64,000 bases of DNA, taken from contig NC_085888.1 in NCBI RefSeq assembly GCF_035222375.1, forward strand, positions 682,001 through 746,000, written 5' to 3'. This document shows positions 22,229-33,784 of the stretch, one piece after another. The notes beneath the pieces are model-generated. The model was not told where the DNA came from, did not search any database, and was given only the letters and a program-made list of their open reading frames with translations. Made by a program: the position numbers and the translations under genes. This DNA is from Podospora pseudocomata (lineage: Eukaryota > Ascomycota > Sordariomycetes > Sordariales > Podosporaceae). The stretch's first letter is position 1. Each line of letters opens with the position of its first letter.

Positions 22229-24488
22229 CTAGATAACAGCCGGCGAGCTGAGCGTCAACGTCCTCGCGGACCCGCTCAGAGTGGTCCAGTAGATAGGCGG
22301 CTCGCTCCCCACAGCATCAACCGTCGTCCCCGACCCGGTAGCACCCCCCCTCACGGTCACCGGCACGGGGACGCTGCAGCTGTTCCCGTTGGCCGTGACA
22401 GTGACAGAGGTGATGGTGTTGCCGTTGGCGGCGTAGTTGTAGCGCAGCTTGGGGGCGCAGTTGCTATTTTGATGATGACGGTCAGCATTTAATCTTAAAA
22501 CTTGGGGTGACACAGAAACTTACTCCAGAGTCTGGCGATCGACAAACAGCTTGCCAATGTCGTCGTGCTTCTTGGTAACAATCGGCCAGTTGGTCAACCG
22601 CGTCATCTCCTGCGCGATCACCTCGACCCAGATCTGCAGGAGAGAGAGGTTGCCGGTGACGGGGCCGACCGTGTACGAATCCACGTCGCCGGTGCGCATG
22701 TTGGCCTGGTGGAACATGAAGGGGTCGTGGTGGAGGCCGAGGAGGTAGCGGGTGTTGACGGCGCGGGCATCGTTGATGAGGTTGGCAAAGGTGCCGCTGC
22801 CGCCCGAGGTGTCGATCCACTCCTGCGTGGTGCAAAAGGCCGTGTCGCAATTATAATAGATGGTGGTGGCCCAGCGTGGGATGATGGTCAGGCCGGCGTA
22901 GCCGTTGTCGGCGACGTTGGAGATGCGAGGCCAGAACGAGTTGGACGGGTGGCGGAGGGGGGGCCGGGTGTTGTCGCCGACGACGTAGCGGATGCCGTTG
23001 TCCCACCAGGCGCGGATGACATCGCCGTTGTGGAGGCCGGTGATGGCAGGAGGAACAAGGCCGGCTTGGGAGACCTTGCTGGCTGTCCAGAGGCCGAGCT
23101 GCTGGAGCCAGGCCTTGTTGAACTTGATCTCCTTGTCGGCGTCGGAGTAGGTGGCGTTGTTGAGCTCCAGGTGAGTGAAGGTGTGGGACAGGTGGGCAAA
23201 GGTGTTGGGGTTGGTGTTGAACCAGGTGGCGAGGGGATCCAGCTTGGCACAGGTCAAGGACCACGGATAGGTCGTCCAGCTGCTGGGCCAAACATTGGTT
23301 CCGGTGCCGAGAGGTTTCTGGAACTCGAGAGGAGTGTCGGGTGGTGTATCGTACCACACGGGCTCGTTGGGATTGCACGTGGTGGTTCCGCCGGGCTGAG
23401 TGATGGCGTTCTCGATGTCACCGTTGCCGTTGTGAGCAATCTCGACAAAGTAGTTGGACCCGGCAGGAAGACGGGAGTTGAGGTTGGTTTGCCAGGTAGC
23501 ATGCTGGACCATGTCGCTCACGCGAGCACGGAACTCGGTGTTGACTGGGCGGTACAAGCCCGTGGCCAAGTGCATGTCATCCACCTGCGTGCTTAGATAG
23601 ATCTTGCGCTTTCCGAGGACTGAAGGATGACCGAGTCAGCATTTTCAGGCAGGTATCGACAAGAAAACGAAGAGCACTTACAGACACCGCGGGTCAACCA
23701 GTGGATGTAGGCGTGCTGCAGGAAGTTGGGACCCTGGGCCCAGTCGGTAGCCCACGACATGAACCAGACCATCTGCTTCCGACGTCCATAGTCGTTGATG
23801 ATGGCAGCAGTCGTGGTGGTGGTGAAGGTGCCATCCGAAGAAGGAGCAAAAGTAGCCACCTGCTTGGCAAGGGTAGAGTTGATGATGGTGGCTGGGTAGT
23901 GCCAGAGACCTTGTGTGCTCACACCAGCACCGCTGCGTGCATGGTTAGCCGGGCTGTGCTTCGTGATATCTCAAGGTTGGCAGGCACTCACGTCTTGATG
24001 TTGGCCGTGGGGAAATCAGTGGTCGAGCTGATGCTGACGAGCTGCTCGACGCCCGTGTTGCAGCACCCAGCATTCGGGACGGCAAGAGTGACACCAAGAT
24101 CGGTGCTGGGGAACACATCGAGACGCACCATGCGAGCTCCGAAGGTGGTCTGGTAGTTGTAGATGGTCTGCCATTGGGCGGGGGTGACGGCGCTGCCCCA
24201 GCCACCGGGAAGGTTATAGGCCAGCTCGCTGAGCACAATGAAGCCACCGTAGTTGCCGGACTCTGCTGAGGAGTTGAGCGGAGGCAGAGTGGCACCGGAC
24301 TGAGGTACAAGGAGGACCTCGTATGGGATGCCGTAGCCCTGGAGGCCAGAGGTGGCCGAGGTGGCGGAAGCGGCATCACGGGCCAGGACCAAGATGGTAT
24401 TGGAGGTGGAGAGGGCAGCCTTCACACAGGCACCTTGACCTAGCGCCAAGATGCCTCCGAGAACTGCTGCAGCCCTACGGAAGATCAT
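22229..24488 (-). CDS. agd3: Agd3-type exopolysaccharide deacetylase, 692 aa
   Basis: Closest to Aspergillus fumigatus Agd3, the secreted CE18 enzyme that removes acetyl groups from N-acetylgalactosamine in galactosaminogalactan, making it cationic and adhesive. Four exons fit: 24488-23992, 23932-23682, 23619-22524 and 22463-22229, separated by introns of 59, 62 and 60 nt with GTGAGT or GTAAGT donors; the total is 2079 nt, in frame. A signal peptide (MIFRRAAAVLGGILALGQGACVKA) starts the protein. An N-terminal and carbohydrate-binding part (residues about 25-250) precedes a deacetylase barrel with the acidic VDDMHLATG block and the metal-type HLSHTFTHLELNN (HxxxH) block, then LHHDPFMFHQ, and a beta-rich C-terminal domain. 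The serine- and threonine-rich composition fits an extracellular protein. It is transcribed away from ega3 across 2.2 kb. Confidence 0.87.
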
Positions 24489-26721
24489 GATGGGGAGAGC
24501 GTGAAAGGAGCGAACAAGGAGCGAACGTCTGAAGGGCGACTGACTGGCCCAAACAATGACCGATACCGTGAGGCAAGGCAAACTCCCTGACCTGCCGGGT
24601 AACAAGGTGCGACAGGAACGAGTGTCGTTGGTGCTTGATGGTGGTTCCGAACAGGTTGGGTTGGATCTCGAATAAGTACTGGCGGCCAGCTTCGACCGAG
24701 ACTACGCCCCTCTTTCTCAGCCTCTCGCTCGGATTGTGAGAAGTGAGCAAAGCTAGCGAACGTGGGTGATCTGGACGGGCCCCCTTGCCAGCCACAAGCT
24801 GCCAGTATTGGATTTGTTACCCTACACAGTACGGCACTGACTGACCAAAAGGAAATGAGGTGTGGTCCTTGGTGGCCCTTGGTGTTCCGGATGGCTTTCG
24901 GGGGGCGACGTCGGCGAGGGCACAAACTATTGGATTTCTTCTTTTCCAACTCCTGTGCCTGAAGGCAAAGACATGAGGGATTCGGCTTGCACGGCGTGGA
25001 CGCGCCGAGAAGAGGCGCTGACGGTGCTACACCACAGCGGACAACAAGATTACCCTATTTGGACGTTCAGGCCGCAATATCAAGACCGAGAACAAGAAAG
25101 AAAAGGAGCTAAGGGGAACACGAAGTGCGTGACATGTGGACGTCTGGTGTGGACCGGACGTTTGAACGTCGACATGGACCCGGGGATCCGACACCGTCGT
25201 CGAAGGGTGCCTGCTGGGCCCGGGTGCATGCGAGTGCGATACGTGAGTGGCCGGCCGGTGGAACTTTGCTTTTCCAGCTTCCAACGGACGGCAGTCAGCG
25301 ACAGCCACGCTAGGCCCTATGGACCATTGATGTATGATGTTGGTCATGGGCCGGTGCTGGTGGGTATCCAGTCGTTCGGAGCCTTGCGTACAGGAATGCG
25401 AAGAACCAATATTCCCTCGGAATGGCCCAATGAATGCGTCGGTGACAGCCGCGAATAGAGCCCTAATGCATGGCTGGCCGACTCTGAGCTGGTCTCTTGA
25501 CTCACTTGAGCCCCCGGCAAGGTAAGACTTCCATGGTTGGAAGACTGGAAGAAGCCGTCGTCGTCGTCATCATCATCATCATCTTGACACTTGTTTGATG
25601 ACTGAACAAGGGAGACGAAAAGAAAACCACGCAAAAAAACTGCAGAATTTGCAGAATAAAAGACATGGACCCATTTCAGCTCATGTAAGCCGTCGGCTAT
25701 CACTCTAGAATCAGGCACATTCAGGCTCAACAACAGCGCAACAACAGCCGGAAGTAGAACCTCGACCCCAAAGAAAAGAAAAGAAAAAGCAAGTGTGGGG
25801 AAGAGGGAAAAGAGGGAGGGGACCCTTGACCGTCGAGGTTGCATCGGCCGTCATCTTTGGGCGTCTGGGGGGCGTCTGGAGAGATCGGCGTTATGCATCT
25901 ATCGTGAGACCCCTCGACCTCATGGGTGTTCGGAACGGACCTCTAGCTCTTGTGTTCCCCTGTCAGCCCGCCCCTCCCCTGCCCCTCCTCCCCTGTCAAC
26001 GTGGAATCTTGGCAGCCATCTTTTCCGCTTCGGTGCCGTCGCAGGGCGGCTGGAGGGAGGGGGGGCCAGCCACGAATCCTACCCCACCGGCCATCACAGA
26101 CACGACTACCACCACCTCAGCGACAGTGGCAGCGATTTGTCTTTCTGTCTGTCGATCTCTCTCTCCTCGGTGACGCCCGCCAGTCGCAGCGCGCAGCGTG
26201 GACGAGACCGAGACGTCTCGAAGACGGTCGACCGTCGTCTCCATCACAAATACCATTTCCACCTTGAGCGCGTGGGCGTGGATGTGTCTCTCGGCAGGGC
26301 GCAAAGCCGAAACTCGTATCCCGATTCTCGAACGTCTTTTTTTGGCATGTCATCTCTGCCGCCAAACCCGCCTGAAAGTGAGTAGTAGTGAGTCGCTGTC
26401 TGTCTCGTCTGGCCGCTGCCTGCATTCTGCCATCTCTATCGAGCCTCCATTCCTCTCTGTTGCCTGCCCCCCTCACACCCGACTCCGAGGGCTGCCAAGA
26501 TCTTCAATCCGATCATTCCTCCGGCACTTCGCATTGGAATTCTTGCTGTTTCACGCGCGCCGCAGGCTTTGCTGATTGCCTCGTTTGTTGTCTGCTGTTT
26601 TTCCAGGCCAATACCTACCCCTCCAACTCTTTGTCCCTCCTCGTCTCGCCACCGACGCCATCTCCCCTCACCGCTCACACACCAGCAACCCTCTCACCTG
26701 TGGCCACCGGCACAACAGAGA
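24489..26721. promoter_or_regulatory. Shared 2.2-kb upstream region of agd3 and ega3
   Basis: Divergent arrangement: agd3 starts at 24488 on the minus strand and ega3 at 26722 on the plus strand. No convincing gene was found. It includes a trinucleotide tract (CGTCGTCGTCATCATCATC, about 25557-25586) and a pyrimidine-rich stretch just before ega3 (about 26380-26700), common in fungal 5' leaders. No binding sites were assigned. Confidence 0.5.
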
Positions 26722-27720
26722 ATGGAGGGTAAAGAGGGCAGGTTGCGGAGGAATAGTAGGGAATCGAGGCTGTCACGCCGGCAGAAGCTGGTGCTGGCTG
26801 CCGTGGCCGCCGTGTTGATCATCGTCCTGATTGTCGGCCTCGGCCTCGGCCTCGGTCTGAAGAACCGGGGCGGCGGCGGAGGAGACGACGATTCACTACC
26901 ACCGGCTCCTCAACCCACCGCCATCTGGCAGCCCAAGGTCAACACGTCATGGCAGATCATCCTCAACGCGAAGCTCGACATTGACCCCAACAACCCTGCT
27001 GTCGAACCCGACGTCGACGTGTACGACATTGACATGTTCATGCACCAAAACTCGCGTGCCGTGTCGAGTCTGCACAAGCTCAACAAGAAGGTCATCTGCT
27101 ACTTCAGCGCCGGGTCCTACGAGAAGAACCGTCCTGACTCGTCCAAGTTCCCCGAAGAGGACATCGGCCTTGTCCTGGACGGGTGGCCGGACGAGAGATG
27201 GCTCAACATCAGCAGCCCGGCGATCAGGGAGATCATGGTCGGCCGCATCGAAATCGCCAGCAGGATGGGCTGCGACGCTGTCGACCCTGACAATGTCGAT
27301 GGGTACCAGAACGAGAACGGGATGGACCTGACACCGGAGGATTCCGTCTCCTTCATGACCTTCCTCGCCGACGAGGCTCACAAGCGCAACATGGCCATCG
27401 GCCTCAAGAACGCCGGCGACATTGTCAAGACGATGCTGCCGCGGATGCAGTTTGCCGTCAACGAGGAGTGCGCCGAGTTCAATGACTGCAGGACCTTCTC
27501 TCAGTTTGTCGACGCGGGCAAGCCCGTGTTCCACATTGAGTACCCCGAAGGAGCTCCGTTCAACACCAACGCCGAGCAAAAGCAGGCGTACTGCAACGCC
27601 CCGGGCGCGAATGGGTTCAGCACCATTCTCAAGGGGATGAACCTCAATTTTGGGGCTGAGTACTGCGATGGAAGGCAGGTGAGGACAAAGGTGCTGCGGC
27701 GGTTTTCCTCTGGCCGATAA
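26722..27720 (+). CDS. ega3: Ega3-type endo-alpha-1,4-galactosaminidase (GH114), 332 aa
   Basis: Matches Ega3, the membrane-anchored GH114 enzyme that cuts galactosaminogalactan. The N-terminus is basic (MEGKEGRLRRNSRESR), followed by one transmembrane helix (LVLAAVAAVLIIVLIVGLGLGLGL, residues about 23-46), a Gly/Asp linker, then the TIM-barrel domain. Visible family blocks are WQIILNAKLD, VDVYDIDMF, KKVICYFSAGSYE, CDAVDPDNVDGY, AIGLKNAGD and FAVNEECAEF, with Asp and Glu residues at the positions usual for catalysis in GH114. The anchor predicts a type II protein with the enzyme outside the membrane. The ATG at 26722 gives this topology; the open frame upstream of it has pyrimidine-rich leader composition. 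sph3 follows 430 nt downstream on the same strand. Confidence 0.9.
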   Translation: MEGKEGRLRRNSRESRLSRRQKLVLAAVAAVLIIVLIVGLGLGLGLKNRGGGGGDDDSLPPAPQPTAIWQPKVNTSWQIILNAKLDIDPNNPAVEPDVDVYDIDMFMHQNSRAVSSLHKLNKKVICYFSAGSYEKNRPDSSKFPEEDIGLVLDGWPDERWLNISSPAIREIMVGRIEIASRMGCDAVDPDNVDGYQNENGMDLTPEDSVSFMTFLADEAHKRNMAIGLKNAGDIVKTMLPRMQFAVNEECAEFNDCRTFSQFVDAGKPVFHIEYPEGAPFNTNAEQKQAYCNAPGANGFSTILKGMNLNFGAEYCDGRQVRTKVLRRFSSGR

Positions 27721-28150
27721 TTATGATTGCGTTGAAGATCATCATCTCTCTTTGCTTTCTTGTTTTACTTTGCCGCACACACACACACACACACACACAT
27801 ACACACATACCAGAGCCACGCACACCATCATCATCCCTGGGGTGCCGCGTCCCTCCTCCCCGCTTTTTGCATCATTTCACATCATGTCTCCACCTTGGCT
27901 TTTTTTTGTGGTGCGGACATTTTTTTATTTTCTTTTGTTTTCTTAGATCAAAAGAGCTGCAATAGACCATTTCTCCCCACCACTACACACCACCACACAC
28001 CACCACCTCTCTTTTTTCTCCACCTTATCATTTACCCCGACTCCAACTCCCGCACGCGAATACAACCTCACCTCTCTCTACCTTATCTCACCCAATTAAT
28101 ATAAACTTTTTATTTTTTGATTTATTTATTTATTTTTCTTCCCCATCAAA
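27721..28150. other. Spacer between ega3 and sph3 with (CA)n tract
   Basis: Contains a CA dinucleotide repeat (27776-27799), a pyrimidine-rich stretch and an AT-rich TTTATTTATTTATTTTT segment directly before sph3. No coding signal was seen. Confidence 0.6.
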
Positions 28151-29024
28151 ATGGGCACCAAAATGACCAAACTCTCTTCTCCCTCCCAAAACAACAACAA
28201 AGCCCTCATCCTCCTCCCCCTCTACATCTACCCCTCCCCCGACGCCTGGACCCCCCTGCTGCTCGCCGCAAACCGGCACCCCACCCTCCAGTTCCTCGTC
28301 GTCGTCAACCCGTCCAATGGCCCCGGGGAGGGCGACAGGCCGGACGAGAACTACGTCCGGGTGCTTCAACAACTGAGGGATGTGGAAAATGTAAAGTTGG
28401 TGGGGTATGTCTACTGCAGCTATGGGAAGAGGGAGCAGGGAGAGATGAGGAGGGATATAGAGAGGTATAAAGTTTGGGGGTGTGAGAAGAGGGGTTGCGT
28501 AAGTCCACAAACAAACAAAAAAAAACACAGTGCGGGGGGTGGTACACACTGGCTAATGATAATGAAAATAGGGCGTGGATATCAAGGGGATTTTCTTTGA
28601 CGAGGCGCCTGCTGATGGGGGCCATGTGGGGTATATGGCTGAGGCCGCGGGGGAGGTGAGGAGTGCGCTTGGGGAAGACGCGGTGGTGGTGTATAACCCG
28701 GGGGTTTTTCCTGATCAGGGGTATTGGGAAAAGGGGGATTACGTGGTTGTTTTTGAGAATGTAGCCAGGGAGTGGTGGGGGGGTTATGTGAGGGAGAATG
28801 TGAAGAAGTTACCAAAAGAGTTGAGGGAGAGGAGTGTGGTTATTGCGCATAGTTGTCAGGGAGACGAAAAAGAGAGGATATTGGCGGATGTGAGGAGGGA
28901 GCGGTGGGGGGCGCACTTTTTGACGGGGGAGGGGGGGTATGAGAGTTGGGATGGGGGTTGGGGGGGGTATGTGGGTGAGGCGGATGAGGAGTGGGATGGG
29001 GAGGAAGAGGGGGGGTGTTGTTGA
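28151..29024 (+). CDS. sph3: Sph3-type spherulin-4 family glycoside hydrolase (GH135), 290 aa gene product without visible anchor
   Basis: Resembles Sph3, the GH135 enzyme required for galactosaminogalactan synthesis in Aspergillus. Two exons, 28151-28498 and 28572-29024, are joined by removing a 73-nt intron (GTAAGT to AAATAG, phase 0), giving 266 residues. Family blocks: LILLPLYIYPSPDAW, FLVVVNPSNGPG, VKLVGYVYCSYGKR, then after the intron GIFFDEAP with the acidic catalytic pair, VVYNPGVFP and VVIAHSCQG. Aspergillus Sph3 carries an N-terminal membrane anchor; here the first 17 residues (MGTKMTKLSSPSQNNNK) are hydrophilic and the catalytic domain begins at once. Either an upstream exon with the anchor was missed or this copy is not membrane bound. 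The Gly/Trp-rich C-terminus ends in two Cys. Same strand as ega3, 430 nt downstream. Confidence 0.85.
28499..28571 (+). other. Intron in sph3
   Basis: 73 nt, GTAAGT donor, branch-like GGCTAATGA, acceptor AAATAG. Joins EKRGC to GVDIKGIFFDE. Confidence 0.85.
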
Positions 29025-29797
29025 TGATGGAGAGAGATGGTTAGGTTGGGTTGGGTGGGCGATGATAGACCGGGGGCAGGTGGAATATTCGGCGTCATCT
29101 ATATTTTAGACAAAGGGGCTAGTTTCGTTTCGCTAATCTGTAGAAATCCCATCTTTTATGTCCACATGGTAACTTTTAGCGACTATTTCCCGCTAGTTCT
29201 AGGCTTGAGTCTCATTGTAATGATGGACTACATGGCTCTTGTTATGACGTTTTAGGGCTTGAGTCTATTGTCATGCATCTAACCTTTGTTGTAAACAAGC
29301 GAGAGCTGTAAGGTTCTAGACTTGAACTAACTGCCTGCTTCATTCTGTCTATTTACTGCAAGGCGAGGCAAACAATAAGCTTTCATGCAGTCATTCGAAA
29401 CCCTCCATGCATTGTTTTCTGTCGTTCTACAACCCATCTAAGGTATCCATCATGAAGCATCTATCTACCCGATGGTTGCAAAGCCATATTGGATTCCTGC
29501 ATCGACGACACACCTAACCCATCTGCAGCAAAGCCTAGACCTTGACGTTTTTTGATAACTGGGGTTTTTTGCTGCAAAGTTACAATCAATCCATTCCTTG
29601 CCGCCTCACTACCAGGTAAGGTTCTTTCGCAGAGATTCTAGACCTTGCACGGCCATCAATCGCGATTGGGCGCCACGTTTTTCTCAGGAGATGCTATGAT
29701 TGGTGATGGGGAAAGTGTACTGCCACTTTTGACTTCAGCTGGTGTGTGTTGGTGAGGGATTATTGAGATCTAGAATTCCTCACTGCTGGGCAAGCCA

Positions 29798-29828
<31 letters not shown>

Positions 29829-32253
29829 GTTTTCATGATGAGGGCTTGGAGGCGAAGTTTACCTGGTCCATCCAAGCTGGGGCCGCGCACTTCGTGTTGG
29901 TGATGATGGCTTGTAGCTCAACCCCCCAGTATGTTCCTTGTTTTGTGATACTGTGATGCAAAGTTTGTATTCCACCACATGCTTTCGAATTGCGTGTTTC
30001 CTTTACGGTGTTAGTCTGGTGGTGTGGTTGAACAAGGACGAAAACACACCCACAGCACACGCACCCCGCGCACAAACTCGATGCGGCGGGGATGGAAGTG
30101 GACAAGAACCTGTTTCTCGGGACGGGATTGTGGTGTCTGTGTTTGTGTTTTTGGTGACTATTGGTTGTGTATCTTGCTAGTAGGTAGCTAGGTAGGTAGA
30201 AAGTGTTCTGTTTTGGAACACTCCAGAGGATTGACGACCACCAAGTTCACCGCCGTCATCTTTGCACACGCAAACATAAGGCTCGAACGCAATGAGGTCA
30301 TCTTCAAGATGGTGGTGCCATGGCTCATGCGTGTGATGGGTAAATAGTCCGGTCCTAGGGAATGTGTTGTCACCTTTCTCTCCCGGTACCAGGTAAAGCA
30401 GCTGAGAGCACTTCGGCAACCAAGCCTCTATTGATCTTCTCCGTACATGTCTTTTGTGTCTGGTGACCGGATAATTTTGGGAGCTGAGTTGCCTGCTTTC
30501 CTCATCACATCTTTCCAGCTTGCATCTACAGGTACCTACGTACATCATGTAGCTCTGAGGTCTGTACAATAAAGTATGCATGCATTCTGCAAGAGGGCTG
30601 ACTGGGGTGTGGGATGCAATCTACTCTTCGTATTTCACATCTGCTGTGTGTGTGTGTGTGTGTATGCGTTGTTCGTTACCGGCCCTTTTTCAGCCAATCC
30701 TGCTGTTACGCTGTTGTTACCGGCCTCAAGGTTGTGTAATCACGGGCCCCTTTTCGACGTTGATGATGACTGGACGAGGTGAATGGTCTGACCTGAGAGC
30801 GAGAAAAAACTGTTTCCGTGAATCACGACAACTGAAGAAAACAAAAAGTGAGATGTGAGAGGTGGGGAACTCTCCCCGAAGGATTTTGCTACAAGTGGAA
30901 AGATCTTTGTGTGATGACCAATTTTTTGTTGACGTGGTCAACAGTTGCTCCATAGGGCAGACGTCACCACCACCGATTGGCATCGGGTCCTGGCCTGCCC
31001 GGCTGTCGAGATGCCGAGGTTCCCATGAGGTGGTTTCGGGAAACTCGGTGAGGTGGTGATTATGATGGGCGAACAAGCATTCGAGTGGCTTTTTGGTTTA
31101 CGAGGTGCAATGCATGAGCTGGGGGTAAACCTGCTTTAAACCTGGAAGGCTGAAGTGCTGGAGCTTCAATAGCGCCATGTGTGTTGGTGAATTTGGAGAC
31201 ATGTCGATCATGAGGTTTATTTTGGGGTAAGGTGTGCGGAGGTGGAGGCCGGCGAGTGGAGGTGAGGTGGTGAGGTTGGATGGCCATCAGATCGCCGTAG
31301 TTCCCGTTCCCACGGCCGAATGCGCCCCCCATGTTCGCCTCATTGTTTTTTCTCCACAACTCTGTTCCTGGATAAATGCAAGGGAAATGTGACGGGTCAC
31401 TTCTGTACCCCCTGGCTCATTCACACCCCTTTAATTGCAAGAGAGGGGTGCCGCGCGGTTCATCCACGATTTTGCTTTCTGTGGTTGGAGGGTCCGAGGA
31501 CCAGGGAGAGAGGAAGCGACAGGACAGGGGACAGGGGACAGGGGGCAGGGGGAGCTTCAGGGGGGGTTGGATATTCGGGTCGGTGGGTGGATGCGGTGGG
31601 CTACCTTACACCAGGAAGGAGGAGGGGGGGGGTGGGATGTGCCGCAAGAAGAAAACGTTGGCGTGATTCCATTTTGACGTGCCATCGAAAACGGAGTTCC
31701 GCTGTACTACGCCCGACGTTCGATTACACAAGGTGATGGGTTGATTCTCGGAAACTTTGGGCTCCCAGGCTGAGCTTTGTCTTACCTCAGCCATAAACAC
31801 TCAAAAGTTCTCGTCAGTGATGTGTCAATCGGTCTCAGTCCAGTAGAAATGGGAGGGGCAGCACGGCAGCGGAAGAGTGGGAACATGTCTTCTGTGCCTT
31901 GTGCCTGGCGTCGTGCCTGGACTGTTCCGTCAGCCGCCTCTGGCGCAGAAGCTCGGGTCAGAACTCAGAAAAGTAAAAACAAAAAAAAAACAAAAAAAAA
32001 AAGGTGGTGTTGTAGGGCGGGAGCAGCCACCGCCGTCCACGGCGTTAACTAGTCGCCACGTCAAAAAGCAGAGCTGAGGGCGAAGGCGGGGCTAGAACTG
32101 GGGAGCTTACTCTGATGTGCTTGGATATATTGATACCCTCATAGCCAAGATTTCTTGAGCAGCAGAATTTGCGCGTCCAAAACCACACCACCATCTCATC
32201 TCATCGCCCCAAGTGCTGCTGCTACCTCGGCCTGATTCGCTCGCTTGCCCAGC
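29025..32253. other. 3.2-kb gene-poor region inside the cluster
   Basis: Short overlapping open frames only, none with recognisable motifs. Contains an A27 homopolymer (29797-29823), a TG repeat (30645-30663) and a second A-rich tract (31979-32002). The 3' end serves as promoter for the small secreted protein gene. Confidence 0.55.
29797..29823 (+). repeat. A27 homopolymer
   Basis: Twenty-seven consecutive A residues. It could be a retroposed poly(A) tail, but no SINE, LINE or target duplication was recognised around it. Confidence 0.9.
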
Positions 32254-32795
32254 ATGAAGCTCTCATTGGTTGCTGTTACAGTTGCTGCTGCCTTCTCGTC
32301 GACGGTGCTGGCTCACTCGAGCTCACCGGCCGACGTGAACATGCTGGAGATGCGAGCTGCCAAGGGCAAAGGCAAGCACAACAAGCACGAACACCCCAAG
32401 CATGACTTTCGTCTGGCTTGTGTTTGCGAGCCCGACCGGTGTCCGACGTTTCTGCAGGGCAAGTCCGTGAGTTTGCTCTCTTACATCTACACTGTTCTGC
32501 CGGCAGCGTCAGAGTCGTAGTATGGTATCCATGCTGACTTATCTCGATGTTGATATTACCATAGCTGTGCGAGTGCAAGGCAGCCCACCTCGAGGGATGC
32601 TACTTGAAATCGCAGAGAGGATGCCCAAAGCCCTCGGCTAAGGTAAGATTTTTTTTCTTTCTTTCTTTCTTTGTTGTGTTGACGTGGCCGGTCGCGTGCC
32701 TCCGTCAGGGTCTCGTTCGCTCAATCTATCCAAAGTATTCTGCGCAGAAATCGAACAGTTGCTGACGATCATGGCCTTGAACAGAAGTGTTGAAT
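32254..32795 (+). CDS. Small secreted eight-cysteine protein, about 99 aa
   Basis: A signal peptide (MKLSLVAVTVAAAFSSTVLA) is followed by a Lys/His-rich stretch (KGKGKHNKHEHPKHD), then a Cys-rich domain. Three exons fit: 32254-32466, 32565-32642 and 32787-32795, with introns GTGAGT to CATAG (98 nt) and GTAAGA to ACAG (144 nt). Exon 2 adds LCECKAAHLEGCYL and exon 3 only the terminal Lys-Cys and stop. The mature form would have eight cysteines (CVC, RC, LCEC, GC, GC, KC), the even number expected of disulfide-stabilised effector-like or antimicrobial peptides. The tiny last exon is less certain. It lies between sph3 and uge3, inside the GAG cluster; no such gene belongs to the known Aspergillus cluster. 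Function unknown. Confidence 0.6.
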
Positions 32796-33784
32796 GCAGG
32801 AGGATCGCTTGGCATGTGAAGCTAGCGGCCTAGGGCTGCAGGGGTCGAGGAGAGAAGTTGAAGGGGGAAAATATTTCAACAGAAGAAATGTAATTGGTTA
32901 AAAAAGTTGGAGAGTGTGTTCCCCGGTGCCGTTTGTGCCGAGGCCAGCCGTGTTCGCATGTAGCAATTGACAGCAATTAATCTCTATTTCTTGGGGGACG
33001 CGCAACCAGGAAGGTCCAATATAAGCTTCCCCAACACTACCGGGCACATTTCTTGAAGAAAATACAAGCTCTTGACAAGAAAATGACAAGAAGGGACAAG
33101 CCCTGGGCGAGATCCACACGCAAGAGAGTCCAAGACAACGCCAAGGTGTCGTATATAAGTGTAGAAAAGACATGGGACGGGAGCACGGGAGTTGAACAAT
33201 TGCATTGTGCATTTCATTTTCCTTTATTGCTTTGCTAAGTAGGTATAATGTGTATCCTTATTCCGTAGCCTAATGTACTGTAAAAATGACAAAAGAAAAC
33301 AAAAGACAGTCGCAGCCATTTTTAGGAAACCTAGGAAATCCCAATGCAAATCCCTTTCCTCGTTTAGACAGAAAATGAAATGAAACAGTGTATGTGTGTG
33401 TGTGTGTGTGTTTGTGCCCTTTTCAGGTGTGTGTGAGGTGAGGTGTGTCAGTTGAGGTTGCCCTGGGTCTGGCAGGTGGCAGAGGGCAGAGATGTGTGTG
33501 CCGCGTCCCACTCACTCAGCTGTCGACCCTTGTCCGGGACTCCAAAACACCGCAACGTCAAACGACCACCGCGACCGACCCTCCATCAAACAGATCAATC
33601 AAATCAATCAATCAATCAATCAATCGCCAATTTTACCCATTAGCATTATTACCCCATCGAAGAAAGGAAAAAAAAAATACCGACATCCACCCGACCCCGA
33701 AACGAAACCACATCCTCGAAGGGAATCAGTCGCTTGGCTTGGCTTTGGCTTGGCTTGCTTTGGCCTGACAGGACGGGATGGACA
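32796..33784. other. Spacer downstream of uge3
   Basis: No gene seen. Contains a GT repeat (33393-33411) and an AATC tandem repeat (about 33597-33624). Confidence 0.5.

Noticed and set aside
22565-23596. 343-codon plus-strand frame antisense to agd3
   Set aside because: It overlaps the well-supported agd3 exon 3 in the opposite direction and shows Gly/Val/Asp-biased shadow composition.
29025-32253. Search for tRNA, rRNA or a CRISPR-like array in the large gene-poor stretch
   Set aside because: No cloverleaf with a B-box, no rRNA-like sequence and no regularly spaced direct repeats were seen; only microsatellites.
32245-32253. Earlier, non-ATG start for the small secreted protein
   Set aside because: The first ATG at 32254 begins a clean signal peptide; a TTG start is not needed.
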